A stretch of 64,000 nucleotides of DNA, taken from the NCBI GenBank assembly GCA_008508345.1, contig QNGE01000775.1:125324-189323 (forward strand). The letters are read 5' to 3'. Under the pieces are notes generated by a model. That model had not been told where the DNA came from. It saw nothing but the letters and a program-made list of their open reading frames with translations, and did no database searches. Positions 44,428 through 56,405 of the stretch are shown here, one piece after another. The number at the start of each line of letters is the position of its first letter. The stretch's first letter is position 1. The position numbers and the translations under genes are program-made. The stretch comes from Paragonimus westermani. Lineage: Eukaryota > Platyhelminthes > Trematoda > Plagiorchiida > Troglotrematidae.

Positions 44428-44605
44428 ATGGTCACAGCGATCACCTCTTCCCCTGTTGATATGCAGGGTTCTGTGTTCACGGTTCAAATCTTGGTCTATC
44501 AGCAGGTACATGTGCTGCATACATTCTATGGCCGCCTTCCACTTCTACAGGTCACCGAATGTATGTATATGCTAGGACGTTGTCTAAGTGGGTTCGAATT
44601 TGTTG
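44428..44605 (+). repeat. Two tandem tRNA-like units (possible SINE)
   Basis: Unit 1 has an A-box-like GGTCACAGCGA at 44430 and a B-box-like GGTTCAAATC at 44481. Unit 2 has GGTCACCGA at 44550 and GGTTCGAATT at 44591. A shared ATATGC...GG...GT stretch precedes each B box. The spacing within each unit (about 40-50 bases) fits a type 2 RNA polymerase III promoter. Acceptor and anticodon stems are not evident, so a functional tRNA is unlikely. Confidence 0.4.
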
Positions 44606-47600
44606 TTGACATGGTCTGCAAGCTGCCAGCTCTTATCAGATATTCTTTTTTTTCAACTCCATTCATCTTTTGTTTGTGTACATAACACGTTCGAAACGAT
44701 TTGTGCACCGACGAACACAGTTATAGGAATACATAGGCAACTGTACGACTACATAAATTTATTCGCTGAATGTAGTATATTGTAAAGATAATCTGAAGTA
44801 ACACCAGGGTAACCGTTAGTTTGACGTGGTGTCTGGGAAAGACATCGAATTGCAGAGGGTCATGTGTCAATCCGGCAACATAAAAGTTCCTCGTAGAATA
44901 ATAACAGAGAGAGGTTAACAGTTGGTTTGTCTGAAAGTCAGCTGTAGGATGTGAAAATAACCGACCGACAATTGGGACGTTTTACGTCTATTGCAAATGA
45001 TGGTGTGCACAGAAGCAATACTACTGTTAGCCGTGAGGGCAATTGATAAACTGGGGGAGCGACAACAAAGAGTGGGGTATTTTGTACTGAGGTACGATAC
45101 AGAGAAAGATTATAAACACGTCACTATACCTATTTGCCAGATCGAACCAGCAATATATAACAGTATTGCCAATTGGATGTGGTGCACACTCAGCGTCGGT
45201 CAAGTTTGTTGCCTGATCGAACAATCACATGTAGAATTCAACCTCCACTCCACTGTTATTCGAGCTGCAAGAACGAAAATTTAAATTCACTGTACAGCGA
45301 TTGAGCTTTATGTGCCGGACCCCAACATCGGATTTCATTAGACTCTTCACAAGTTATCGCAGTCAGTTTTATTCATTGTAACCAAGAAGTAAAATGTGGG
45401 AGAAGCTAACATTGCGACAACTGACCTCTCTGATTATTCACTGTTATCACCTACAACATTAAGTCATTGCCTATTACCAAAGCTTGACGGTAAAATAATT
45501 CTGAAGAATTTTCACTGTAAATACTCAAAGGGGAAAGAGATTAGGAACAGGGGTTAGAAACTATTGCGCCCAAATCCAAACAGTCAGCGTCAACGGACGT
45601 ACAAAGATTAGGCAAACTAGTGAATGGCAAGTGAGTGTAATAAAACGGTTATAAAACAGCTTCCGCGGAGGATTTTCTGTTCTGCTTCACTGGCTGTCAC
45701 TACTTTACCGAAGATTTTATTCATCAGTAATACCAGTCAAGCTGTAAAACCAAACTGTTCTCACCCACAATAATACAATGGGTTGGACAGGAGACATCCA
45801 GTCCAGCAAACTAACAGGATGTGTCGCTCCAAAAGTGCTACATTGTTCTTGTTTGCCGAAGGTCTAATTGCTGTTCACCACTTGTGGAGGAACCGGAACA
45901 GAGGACGTGACTGAGAACGTAATTTTCCTACATGCTATAAACTAGAAATAAATACCGTCACAATACTCCCAGTGTATTCTGTCAGACGGTAACGGTTATG
46001 CAGTTAAATGGATAGTAAACTAAGGTATTCCGATCAAGAATTACATAACATTTAGTAAGTTTAATACACGCGGTTGAATATCTAATGTAACATAATGCGG
46101 TCTGGCTGGTAATGGGATTTGTGTGTTGGTATAAACTGCATTAGGATCGGATCAGACGGCTCGGAAAATTTTATGCTTTCATATACTGCTCAGCGAAACA
46201 ATTTTCAGAACCTGTCAATATAACCTGGCGGACGTGAACCAGACGGTGAATTCGCATGGTTCTCACGTTCGGTCCATCCTAGTTTTATGTTGGTAAATTC
46301 GCTGAACACAGCAAAACCGTTCAAGGGAAAGTGCACCTTTGTCAATTGCTACGAAAAACATTTTCGGTCATTCTCAACATAAATATAAAACAGTTAGATC
46401 GATGGATAATTAGGTAAATAGTCGACATTAAAGAAGACTATGTGAGGTTGCGTTAATCCACTCTGCGTTAAGCGCGCGTGTAAATCCACGCGCATACCAC
46501 CTAGGGTGCGCGACGGTTAGGTACGCTAATTTCGAGTGATGTTAAAACTTTTGTATATCTCCACGTAAGCTGGTCAGATTTTAATGTAGTCCAGTCTGTT
46601 GCATAGCTCTTCTTACTAACTGGCTAACGTCACGAAGTTTTAGGAATTCACTTTTATTCGGGAAAACGAATTAACTTCGTGTGGCTTTCGCTAAGAAATT
46701 TGGCTGCTATGATTTCCTGAAAAAGAAACTGTGTCGAAGCATACACTTTTCACTCCCCGATAAAAACAGCTTAGTTTTATTTATCACCAACATGTGGTAT
46801 CAGAAAACACAGTGTTCTCAGTCATCGTGTATCTCTCAAATTCGCCGGTGTGCTTCAAGCGATCAGATAAGGTTTGATCACAAAAAGAAGTCGTGTTTAA
46901 CAACCAAACTTTACTCGAAAAGGCTGGAAATAGTGTACTGTTTGTTTCCGTTTTCCTCTAATATAACAATGTCAGTGAGATATGGGGTATGTGATGAACG
47001 TATAAGAATCGTTCAGTGTGAATCCTTGATATATTACCTAACTTATGTTTGTTTCGAGTTTAAGTAAACAGCTTTGTAAGAATCTCAGTACTAAAAGCAT
47101 GTGGTTTGTCCTCTTCGTTGTTTACCTATTAAAAAGCCCGGATAAGTGGGATAGCATGCAAATACCGGTAAGCAAGCGTTACAATGTGCTTGATATATTT
47201 TTGTCCTACTGAAGTCGCATTTCGCAGTTCTAAACTAAAACTGCTGTGTGCATTATTTTGTAGGTGTGTCTGATATGTTTACTCGAGAATTTCTTTGGCG
47301 ACACAACAATTTCACATTCGAACAAGTCGCCTTAGGAATGCAAACTGTGATCCGTTCCTTGCACTCGTTCTGAACACGATACAGTCTTCCAAGTACACTT
47401 ACTATTCAACAACCAGCAAGTCTGACTTGTTTGTGATAAACTTTAGAATCAATCGTGGCATAACACGGCATTCTGAAGTTTGAGAACTTGTCCCAAAAAT
47501 CAAGTAAGACACAAAATTGCTGTCCAAAGACTTCTGTTTTCTTGGACATCATCGAAAACCTTAACCTTATAAGCATATTTAATATCAATCACTTTTCCCT

Positions 47601-47800
47601 CTTATAAGACGCTGAAGTTCGTACACTGTGAGGTCAGCAGACAGTTCTTTATCTCCCATTTCTTGACAGGATTGAGCAGTAATGCTTTAACTGCGAAGCC
47701 TTCTCCCTAAAAGTATTAGTCTACGTTGATTCAGTCGAACAAAGATTTATCTGGCGTTAGACTACTTCAGCACCCCGAGCACTGCTCACCACGGAATGTG
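44606..47800. other. AT-rich spacer, unassigned
   Basis: Plus frames at 44991-45284 (97 codons) and 46681-47067 (128 codons) are the longest, and neither has a motif I recognise. No repeats were noted. Confidence 0.4.
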
Positions 47801-47802
47801 AT

Positions 47803-47875
47803 TTTGTGGTCAAGTGGTTAGATTAGAGGAATGTCACGTGATAGACCATTTGTGCCCATCTAAAACTTATAAAAT
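47803..47875 (+). repeat. tRNA-like A box, possible SINE
   Basis: At 47807-47822 the sequence TGGTCAAGTGGTTAGA closely matches the A-box/D-arm consensus of tRNA-derived SINEs. The B box expected about 40 bases later is poor (GACCATTTGTGCCC). Confidence 0.3.
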
Positions 47876-48094
47876 CTTCCCCTAGAACTAGTCAGTACCT
47901 TAACTGTACGACGGGACTTGCTCGTGATCTTCTTGGACAGAAAGTCCACATACACCTTCTCTATGAAAATGTAGTTTATCTATATGGATTACGCAACATC
48001 GCTTTTTGCACTGAGCAGTTTAAACTACATTACCTCGGCCATCTGTATTTCGAGTGTAGCGGTTTAAAGAGAGGTTTAAAGTTACATTCCTAAA

Positions 48095-48420
48095 GTGGAT
48101 CAGTCTGTTGGTCCGGACAACTCACTTCTTATCAGGCTGCTCCATGTTCGTTACCCTGGTGACCTAGCCGATTTCTTAAACGTTTGCCGTGTCCGTTTGA
48201 TCAGTGATTCCCTAAGTGAAGTTTTTCCCGAAGTATCTATCTCCTGGTTTTTAGCACCCACTATGAGTTATTGTAGACGTGGAACCTTTAAAAGTTTGAT
48301 AAGCTAGTCATGTGAACTAGAATCATGATAGACGTGGTAATGCACACCTTACAAATTTACAATCCGGTTCAGTCGGGTTGGCACACTTCGACACTGTTAT
48401 GATGAAAAAAGCTCTTGCAA
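48095..48420 (+). pseudogene. Possible LINE RT fingers fragment
   Basis: The plus frame begins DQSVGPDNSLLIRLLHV and LADFLNVCRVRLISDSL, resembling the KSxGPDxIxPxLLxx...L and LxxLFNxSLxxG blocks of LINE RT fingers. Later frames give RRGNAHLTNLQSGSVG, loosely like the GRSxxTNLL block. Similarity is faint, and other explanations are possible. Confidence 0.35.
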
Positions 48421-48711
48421 ACAGGTCAGTTCGTAGCAGTGCTTCTATTCATTAGATTTCAGTCTATGATTAGAGTTTCTCGGTCAACGATCATCATTTT
48501 TAATCAGTAGCCTCCCTGTTAGTCTGAAATGCCGGTTTTAGAAGTAGGTCGGCAAAACATTCTGTCTGAAAAAATGCGAGTGATATTCTACTTGTATTGA
48601 ACAAAATTCTGGTTTACAAATCACAGCAGACATACTTTGCAAGTTTTTGCAACGGGCTGTTCACACACAAAAACTGACATTTTTCATTCATGGAACAAAG
48701 TAAATCTTTTT
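48421..48711. other. Spacer, no feature seen
   Basis: No frame or structured element was recognised. Confidence 0.4.
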
Positions 48712-48775
48712 TAAATTGACTTGAACCCACGGTCCTGAAAGGGGTGAATCCATATTCCGTCAAACTAACTTACAT
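48712..48775 (-). repeat. tRNA-like sequence, possible SINE head
   Basis: On the minus strand a D-arm-like TAGTTTGACGGAATATGG is followed by ATTCACCCCTTTCAGGACC and then the B box in GTGGGTTCAAGTC (48719-48731). The A-to-B spacing of about 37 bases is tRNA-like, and CTTTCAGGACCGTGGGTTC resembles heads of tRNA-derived SINEs. The acceptor stem does not close. Confidence 0.45.
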
Positions 48776-51003
48776 ATATATACGTACAATTCGAGAGACA
48801 AGTGTTTGCAGGTTGTCCGCAAATTATAGCGCATGCAGGTTGGACGGAAAAGCGAAGACATTATCGCGATGCAGACACGGTCGATATAGAAGGAGTTAAT
48901 CTTCAACTAGACTTTTTCCGTCTGGGTTGAGAAATTTTCATTTAGAAACCTGTGGCAACCATTTTTCACATAGTCACGGTATGGTCTTCATTTCATCGCA
49001 GTTTTCTATCAACACGCTAGGAATGCACCAGTGGCCTTGAATTCAGCGCGCATCACTTGGGTCATCCTTCAAAGTGGGGTGGGGAATGTTTGTCAAACTG
49101 ATATCACAAATCACACTGTTTGTGCCGATTCAAGTGAAAATCACGATCAGCGCACAAGTACACAAGCTGAACTGTTTTATGGAGGGCGCACTAATTCCAT
49201 CCAGTCTTCAGTGGAATGCGTCTGTACTTGTCACCAGTGCATTCTTGATGAGGTCAAATCCACGTAAAGAGGGGTTTGAAATGAAAGATGATGGCATAAT
49301 CTGGTTAGCTCAGGACGAAAAGAGTTAAGGCCTACTAAAACTTAAGAGTGCAAAGGCACAGTGACACAAGCTGACTAGTACGTAATCAATGAAAAAAGGT
49401 TCAGATCATTCACTCTGCTGTATGCCGTGTTTTTGAGACTATGCAACATTTTGAACGGTGAAATGTCGATTGCAAATTAATGCAAAGGCTAGCTGTCATG
49501 TAAAATAACAACATTCCCACTCTTCTATCATTTGTTATGCCGACAGCCTGGAAACGCTCTCTTTATGAGACTGAGTGGGCCCGAACTTCATATGGCTATT
49601 ATCCACGGTAAGGTGAGAGACGTCTACCGCAAATCGTTAGCTGTTAATGATACGTCTTAGTGGTTTGTAAAAGTCTACGGGAATACTGATAACTAGGAGG
49701 GGGCTTTGCTTTTACAAGTTGAACGTCATTCAGGTGATCACAGTTGTCACATTCCTACATACTTTACAATCCACCTCTTTCCAAAGGAAGCACTAGACTC
49801 GTGTTTTGATTCTTGTTAAAGCTCGTCAGCAGTACATAACCTTTCAGTGTGCGGGATAAAATTGTGACCACAGTTCCGCTGGACGATCTAGTTTTCGAAG
49901 GAGGCTAAATGAAATGTCTGTAAGAACGCGATAGTTGTGATTAATGGTGTATGGTGTTCATGTTATATCAAGTACATCCCCTGCTACTTATCAGTAATCA
50001 GAAGGAAGTACGGTTTAATTACTGTTTTGCACTAATACGATTATCCTAGGAGATTATCAGTCAAATTTTGATTGAGGACGCATTTTTCTAACTACTGAAA
50101 ACCTACAGTCTTTGGCTTTTTGGTTATTGCAAATATATGGCCGATCTAGTGTCAGCTGAAAGGACAGTTTACTTCGGACATGTCTGCGCTCTGTGTTGTC
50201 CCTTTGGACCTGATACGTTCCCAACTCCATTATCAAACGAGATAAGTAAGTCAATTGACAACACTAAATCTAGTCTTAACACTTCCGAGTGGGAACGTAA
50301 ATCCAATCATAGCGAAAAAGTTGATGGAAAGATGCGGTACTGTCTTGAAGTTACATGCACGTCTTTGGCGTAGTTGTTCACTCCTGGCATTCTATCTTAC
50401 TGGGTAACATTTGATTACTGTATAGGGTTAAAATGCAAATTGACGATGATGGTTTACTTTAGACTTCTAAGAGGAGGCGGTCACGGTGTACACAAAACAC
50501 ATAAACTACAAATGAAACCGCTAAAAGGAGGTGAGTCAAAAGAACTTGACGACATCTGGCACTTCACTTTTTCATAAATACCACCTCCATTCTAAAGGGT
50601 TTAAACTCTGCGAAGTGCACAGCCTCAGTATTTCAGAACTGCGAACAACCACAGTGCACGACACCAAATGTTTCTAAAGATCACAGAAGGAGTGCAGATT
50701 ACAAAACTGCTGGCTGTATCCTAAAAAACGTATGTGCCTCGGTGCGTGACATTGCGCATTTCATTTTTACCGCATTCCGTTTCTTTCGTCAGACGGTGAT
50801 CAAACAAACAAACTTTTTTCCACCAACCAAATCCCGAAGATCAGTGACTGTCCCTAAAACCCAACATGGTCGTACTTTATATAACTGGTTAAGCGCTTGT
50901 GTCTATCGCCAACTCGTTCTATGCTTTGATTGTCCAACGTTAACAGTTCGTACCGCTTCTCACGTCATTGGCTGCTCCGTACCACTTGGTAATTCTCAAC
51001 ACA
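48776..51003. other. AT-rich spacer, unassigned
   Basis: Frames at 49031-49328, 50137-50577 and 50742-51014 (all plus) have no recognised domain. The last overlaps the start of the next feature on the opposite strand. Confidence 0.4.
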
Positions 51004-51408
51004 CTACCTGCTGAACGCATCTTCATTCGCCGGACAGCCTTGTCTGATGTGTACCTTAAACTGGTAGCTTGTCTTCAGTGAAGCAGTTTCGGACTTTTGA
51101 ATCCCCAGCGAACATTCTGCGTTCGTGATAAACATAGTTATCAATTGCGCTGGCACACGCCGTGTGTATTTTGGTACAGGTGGGGTGACAAAAGTAATCT
51201 GTTCCACTTTGAGGGATGACCAACCTGATACACGTGGGTTCATGCACATACACCAGGTCTGCGTGGGTTGATCGAATGCTGTATTCACCACTGTGTTCAC
51301 TAGAAGGAGTAAGGGTAGATTTCCGAGGAGGACTGTAGTGTGTTCGTGTTCCCTAGAGGCCCACAGACTCATTGTGCTGAATTTTAATACATTGATCAGC
51401 CAATCCAA
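51004..51408 (-). pseudogene. Possible LINE RT fragment (motif A to B)
   Basis: A 134-codon minus frame contains NTVVNTAFDQPTQTW (compare motif A FAxAFDSVxRxxLW) and ends with AQLITMFITNAECSLGIQKS, TSYQFKVHIRQGCPANE, like LIxxLYxxxxxxVRxxGxxSxxFxxxxGVRQGCPxSP of RTE/R-class LINE RTs. The region between has about 30 extra residues. Motif C is not present. The match at IRQGCP is the best support. Confidence 0.4.
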
Positions 51409-54369
51409 AGGGTTATTCGAGTGCGGAGATTTTGTGTCCTCCTTTCACCTGCTCTTTTCATACGTCCCATTACTGTTGAGGCGGATTACAACTTGCTGAT
51501 AGACGGTATTCATGAGCTGAAAAGTGGTTAAAAATGTCTAGGTGGATGACGAAAACGCCGGAAACGTGCAAACACGTAAGAGCAACTAGCTTCTTCTAGT
51601 TTACCAAAGATTATACAAAATACGCAGAATATGGGAAAAATTAACTCATTATTTGTCTATTGTTGAACCCTTTTGGAGATGTCTGACCCAAAATGATAAC
51701 CGAAACGGAGCCCAAGCAAAATTTTCAACTTACTCACAGTGCACATCAAGGTTCAGTCTTCGAGAAGTTTGTAAAAGTTGTTAATGTGGGCTTTATCGGA
51801 AATAACTGATGCAGTTCTCTCTCAGGAGACGAACTATTAGCACACGTGTCTGCATTAACTATCCCCAAAATTTTTTATTGCGTATGTTAACTTATTTATT
51901 TAGTTTCAGAGTTTATTCAGCAAACTTGAGTGGCAAACGGTTTTCACCCCTAAACCCGACACATCTTAATTTTTCCTTCTGTTGTGATCCCCTAAGTACC
52001 CCTACAATATTGTAATTATACTTAATCTCGCTTTTTATTTATAAGTAGCATATTATATATAAACCCTAATTGGGTGTTTATTTGGCGTTCTGATATAAAA
52101 ATATTGAACGACATTTCAGGCCGTTCAATGGGAATTTTACACACTAAAGTTTCTGAATCGTTTCCTGTCAAACCTCATAATCGTACCGCGAACAATACGA
52201 GATGTACCAGTTTCCGATATTCACGCTATAACAATGCCCATAAGTGACCACATAAATAAGTTCATTTGCAGAGTGATTGATGCCCTTGGCCTATACAAAC
52301 CGAAGATTACTCACAACAGTTTACAGCATGCGTGTTTAATCAGTACTTCCAAAAACAAGCCTGAGAAGTTAGATTTGTTCTTGTTAGAGCTCGCTTCACA
52401 CCTACACTCTGCCTATGTTACTGTGGGGTAGCTGTGACGTCTTTTTGTCAGAAACCACATAACAGACGCCCGGATCATTATAATTTAGCATTCAACCACA
52501 TTCTGTAGTGAATAATGGTCAGTGTTAGATTGCCTTAAGTGGCGACATTGCCTGGTCACTCTATAGTGACAAGCATTCCTCGAGCGCGTTGGAAACGGTA
52601 AATTAATTTGATTGTCAGAGCAATTGTTTGAACATCGATTTATATGCTGTAGCTTGTTTGATTGAGCTTGAACAGTATCCACATCGGTTCCTAATTTTGA
52701 CTGAAACGTGTTCCATTTAATGTTCTTTCGAGAAAACATACCAGTCAATAATCTTGGTTTTGTTAGAGTTCACCATTCAGGCAACCACCTAAAGGACAGC
52801 AGGTTAATTTCAGCCTTTCTACTCGTAAGACGATTATGTCAGTCAGCACTCAATTGGCCCCAACTTCGGTATGATGATGTAAAAACTTCTAGAGGTTCAT
52901 CTACAACCAAATTTTATCCTTGCCGTAGTTAACTAAACCCCTGTCCCACTCTACTCTTAAAAGTTGGTCGTTATTTTTCCTAATTTTTGAAGCTGATTAA
53001 ATTCTTCATAGGGTAGCAATCCAATTCCATACTTTCTCAGGTCGTAAACCATTGACCAGCCTGAACACTAAAACAGTAGTTGCCAAGTGAAATAGCAAAT
53101 GGGCGTTTCGTTCATGCTCTTGAGTGAGAGTTACAGTGAAGTCCATAGCAAACAGTTTTGTCAGCCGACTGTTTTTAGCGCAAAGAGAACAAGTGCCTTA
53201 CGGTATTGTAAGAGATGACAGCTGGAAGTACTGCTGGAAAGCTGAGTGATTGTAAAGTGCTGGCTTGCTATCTGTGAGTGTCATGTGGTGCGTTTCATGC
53301 TTATTGATTTCCTATTGTTAACAAGTGTGCTAATTCAGTTGATTGCAACTCTGCTACGGACCTGTTGATTTTGGATTTTTGCTCTCCCCTCCCTACAATC
53401 GGTACATGTAGTTCAACTGCTGCAAGACTACGAGCAGAAAAAGGTGAGTTTTTAAAGCCTTTTTTTCACCTACTGGTATTTGAGGTCTTTCTTATAAAAT
53501 CAAAAATCACACACGGAAATTGTCCATATTTAACGGCTAATTCCTTGACAAAATTGTTTGTTTTCAACCGGTAGACATCGTTTGATGTTCGTGAGATTTC
53601 CGTGAACGGAGCAATGTATAGAACCAGAAAGTGTAAAATGCAGACATTCCAGCAGAAAAGGATTCTCCATGTCACCAGTTCCTAGTCGAAGTAACAAGGA
53701 CAACAACACACAAACTTCACAAACATGGTGTTGGTGGTGGAAGGTTTTCGAGCATTCAACACTAGTGTGCCTCAGGTCTGTGGATAAAGCAGAATTTACA
53801 GGTGTCATTGGAATCCACGCTGAAGAATGCGACAGAAACCACTTGAAAATGAATAAATATTTCGTAACTGTATGTAGTGTGTTAGTCACTCGAATCAACC
53901 CACTAATTATTCATCAGTAATCTAGACTTGTCTTTGGAACACATTTTCATTGAATGATAGCAAACTACTTCACCTTCAGTAACTAGACCATCCACAGTGT
54001 AGGCCTAATGGACTTAAGTGGACACCAGACTACCATAGTGACCGTAATTTTACATGGCCATGATATTTGCTAATCAATACTTTGTTTCGTAAAAGCATTT
54101 GGAGAGAGTGATTGAAAACTGAAAGACAACTACCTGAAGCACACATTTCAAAGAACACCGGAAATTCACTGGTTCCGTCTATCCACCATTTGCAAAAGTT
54201 GGGGTGCGTCTACACATCTTAAACAGAACACTTGATTGCGTCGAAATGCTAGTAACATGTAAAATGGTTGGCACATGAACTAGTAGAATTCGAATATTTT
54301 AAATTTCCTAACTCGGATGCATCAAACACGAGGACCCTCAACCCCTGAGGAGGGACTAAGTATGGAAAT
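51409..54369. other. AT-rich spacer, unassigned
   Basis: The longest frame is on the minus strand at 53530-53898 (122 codons) and has no recognised motif. The RT of the mag-like element that follows was looked for here and not found. Confidence 0.4.
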
Positions 54370-55650
54370 CGTTTCAAAGCTATGCTCATTGCAGATAATA
54401 CGGTGGTCTAGGCTGTTTCAAACTACAGTAATGACACAACCATATCTCGCCGATTTCCAGAGGGTATCGACAAGAGAATAGCTCACACACCCAGAACGCT
54501 AGACGGATCATACAAAAATTACGGTCAGATCGAAAAAGAAGCATATTCACAGTGAACAAATTCCACAGGATGTTTCGCGGACTCCACGTTATCCTTTCGG
54601 CTGATTATCAGCCGCTGTTCGCGATATTCGGATCAAAGGAGTGGGTTCCAATATATACAGCAAGCCACCTCCAAAGCCAGACGACGTTGCTCACTTGATA
54701 CAATTTTATCCTCCAAAGTAAATTGACAATCTGCATCACACACGCAGATACCAAAACAAGATTCATTGTTTCGCGCACCACAGAAAGCGGGGATATTGTG
54801 TTTGCGACCATTACAGTGGTTCATGATTTGAACTTCATGGCAACAGTAGCAATTCAGGACCTTCCAGTAACTGTGACAACAGTCCAACAATCGACAAGAA
54901 GAAGGTCAGTGCTACAGAATCTTTTGCACTAACCCCGCAATGGATGACTTCCGAGACGCTTTGATGGTGAGATGAGGCAGTAATTCGAACCAGCATTTAG
55001 TCTTCTTATCAGTAATTTTATCATCCTGTTTGACGAATGTACAATCGCCCCATTTTTCAAGTGGACAAGAGTTTTCACAGCGATCTCATGGTAACCATCA
55101 TGGTATCGTTCAGATAACAGTACTGGCACACAGTTACGTGTGCTGGCGTCATATGGGTTTCGAAATAGAACGACTTCGCAAACATCTGTTCTGCTTTTGT
55201 GCTGATTGCCAAGTCGACTGTGTTATGGCCAGTACCCGATAAACTTTGGAACCGCATGCACATCGAATTAGCTGAATCACTGAACGACCAAAACTTTGTC
55301 GGCCCTTGTCTCACCTGGCCCGAAAAGTGCGCGACCTTAACAAAGTCGACAACATAAACGGTGCGGTAGCTGAGACAAACCTTCAGCTGTTTTCGGAATA
55401 CTTGAAACAAACGTGCCGGAAAATGACGGCTGCTTTATCTCCAGCACATTCATAGACTTCTGCAAGCGTATATACGTCAAATGCGTTCTGTTATTGCCGT
55501 AAAATCTGCAATCAAGTAATCAGACAGCAAGATTCGTGAACATTTTCGGGTGAACCATTCGGAAGACCACAGTTGAGGAACATACAGTCGACACCTTCGA
55601 AAATGTGTCTCTCGCATTCTGCATGTGACTCTGATTTCATGTACTTATGG
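54370..55650 (+). mobile_element. mag-like Ty3/gypsy remnant: RNase H to integrase
   Basis: Plus-strand frames give RNase H (TISRRFPEGIDKRIAHTPRT, NYGQIEKEAYSQ, RMFRGLHVILSADYQPLFAI, FGSKEWVPIYTASHLQ), the connection (DIVFATITVVHDLNFM, IQDLPVTVTTVQQSTRR), integrase zinc region (VLAHSYVCWRHMGFEIERLR, FCADCQVDCV) and core (WNRMHIELAESLNDQNFVGP, TWPEKCATLTKSTT, FIDFCKRIYVKCV). These blocks match the mag-like lineage, as in element A but from the half that A has lost. Frameshifts are frequent and the catalytic residues are mostly substituted. The end is set where similarity fades at about 55650. Confidence 0.7.
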
Positions 55651-56171
55651 GACATAAAATGTGAACGCCGAATGGTCTACTATATTACTCCTGGAGTCCG
55701 ACGCTTTAAAAATCCTCCTGATGACTGAGGGTCTACCGGGAGATCAGGGGTTCGAAATCGCCTTTTGAAATTGGTCACTCGGTACTGGCCAGGGATTAAT
55801 TCCAGATAAATTACATGGACGCCTGTCTGAACTCAAATCCTTCAAGGGGCGATGCATAATAAATCTTAAATTAGTCTACATGGCTGAATATGGCAACCAA
55901 TCCGATAAGACTGTATCCAGAACAAACAGCCCATATGGAAAGTGAAGGACTGTGACTGGATAGGCTTTCAGCCAAGGTTCAAACGACACGCTAGAGATGT
56001 ATAACACCAAGGTTCAAGAGAGATGACGAGACGCTGCCAACAGTTTAACTATCCTGCCACACATGAATCATAGTTCAAGCACGTACGTTGCACAGATTTA
56101 AAAGGGGCGCTACAAGAAGGCACATCATCTAATACGATAATCTAATCAAATCGCGCAATTTAGTTCAATTT
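55651..56171. other. Spacer with isolated B-box word
   Basis: At 55749-55758 GGTTCGAAATC matches a polymerase III B box, preceded by a CTGATGA word. No A box or hammerhead fold could be drawn. Nothing else was seen. Confidence 0.3.
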
Positions 56172-56405
56172 ATGGTAAAGGTGCCATCATTTTCGGGAGT
56201 GTCCAGTCTTACAGGTAGAATCGAATGTTGGCTATTCGATGTGAAGCTCGGATGTTGCGCTTCAGGTTACCAGAGGCGTTGGGTGAACGGTCCTCTATTA
56301 TTTCGGTTTGCAAATAATTTTGTAAATTCCCGTCTGACGCCTGCACGTCTGAATAATTTCACCCGTGTTTTTTCTTGTTTACTTGTTGACGATGCCACAA
56401 TCTAA
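56172..56405 (+). pseudogene. LINE RT fragment, motifs B and C
   Basis: The 77-codon plus frame reads GYQRRWVNGPLLFRFANNFV, aligning to the motif B block GVPQGSVLGPLLFxxYxNDL, and then FSCLLVDDATI, aligning to motif C (LLYADDxxI) with Tyr-Ala replaced by Leu-Val but both Asp kept. The distance between the motifs fits. It ends at a stop after motif C. Motif A upstream was not found. Confidence 0.45.

Noticed and set aside
46681..47067. 128-codon open frame as a possible gene
   Set aside because: No domain, no supporting neighbours, and composition like the surrounding AT-rich spacer.
55720..55760. CTGATGA followed by GAAA, possible hammerhead ribozyme
   Set aside because: The bases between them do not form stem II next to GAAA.
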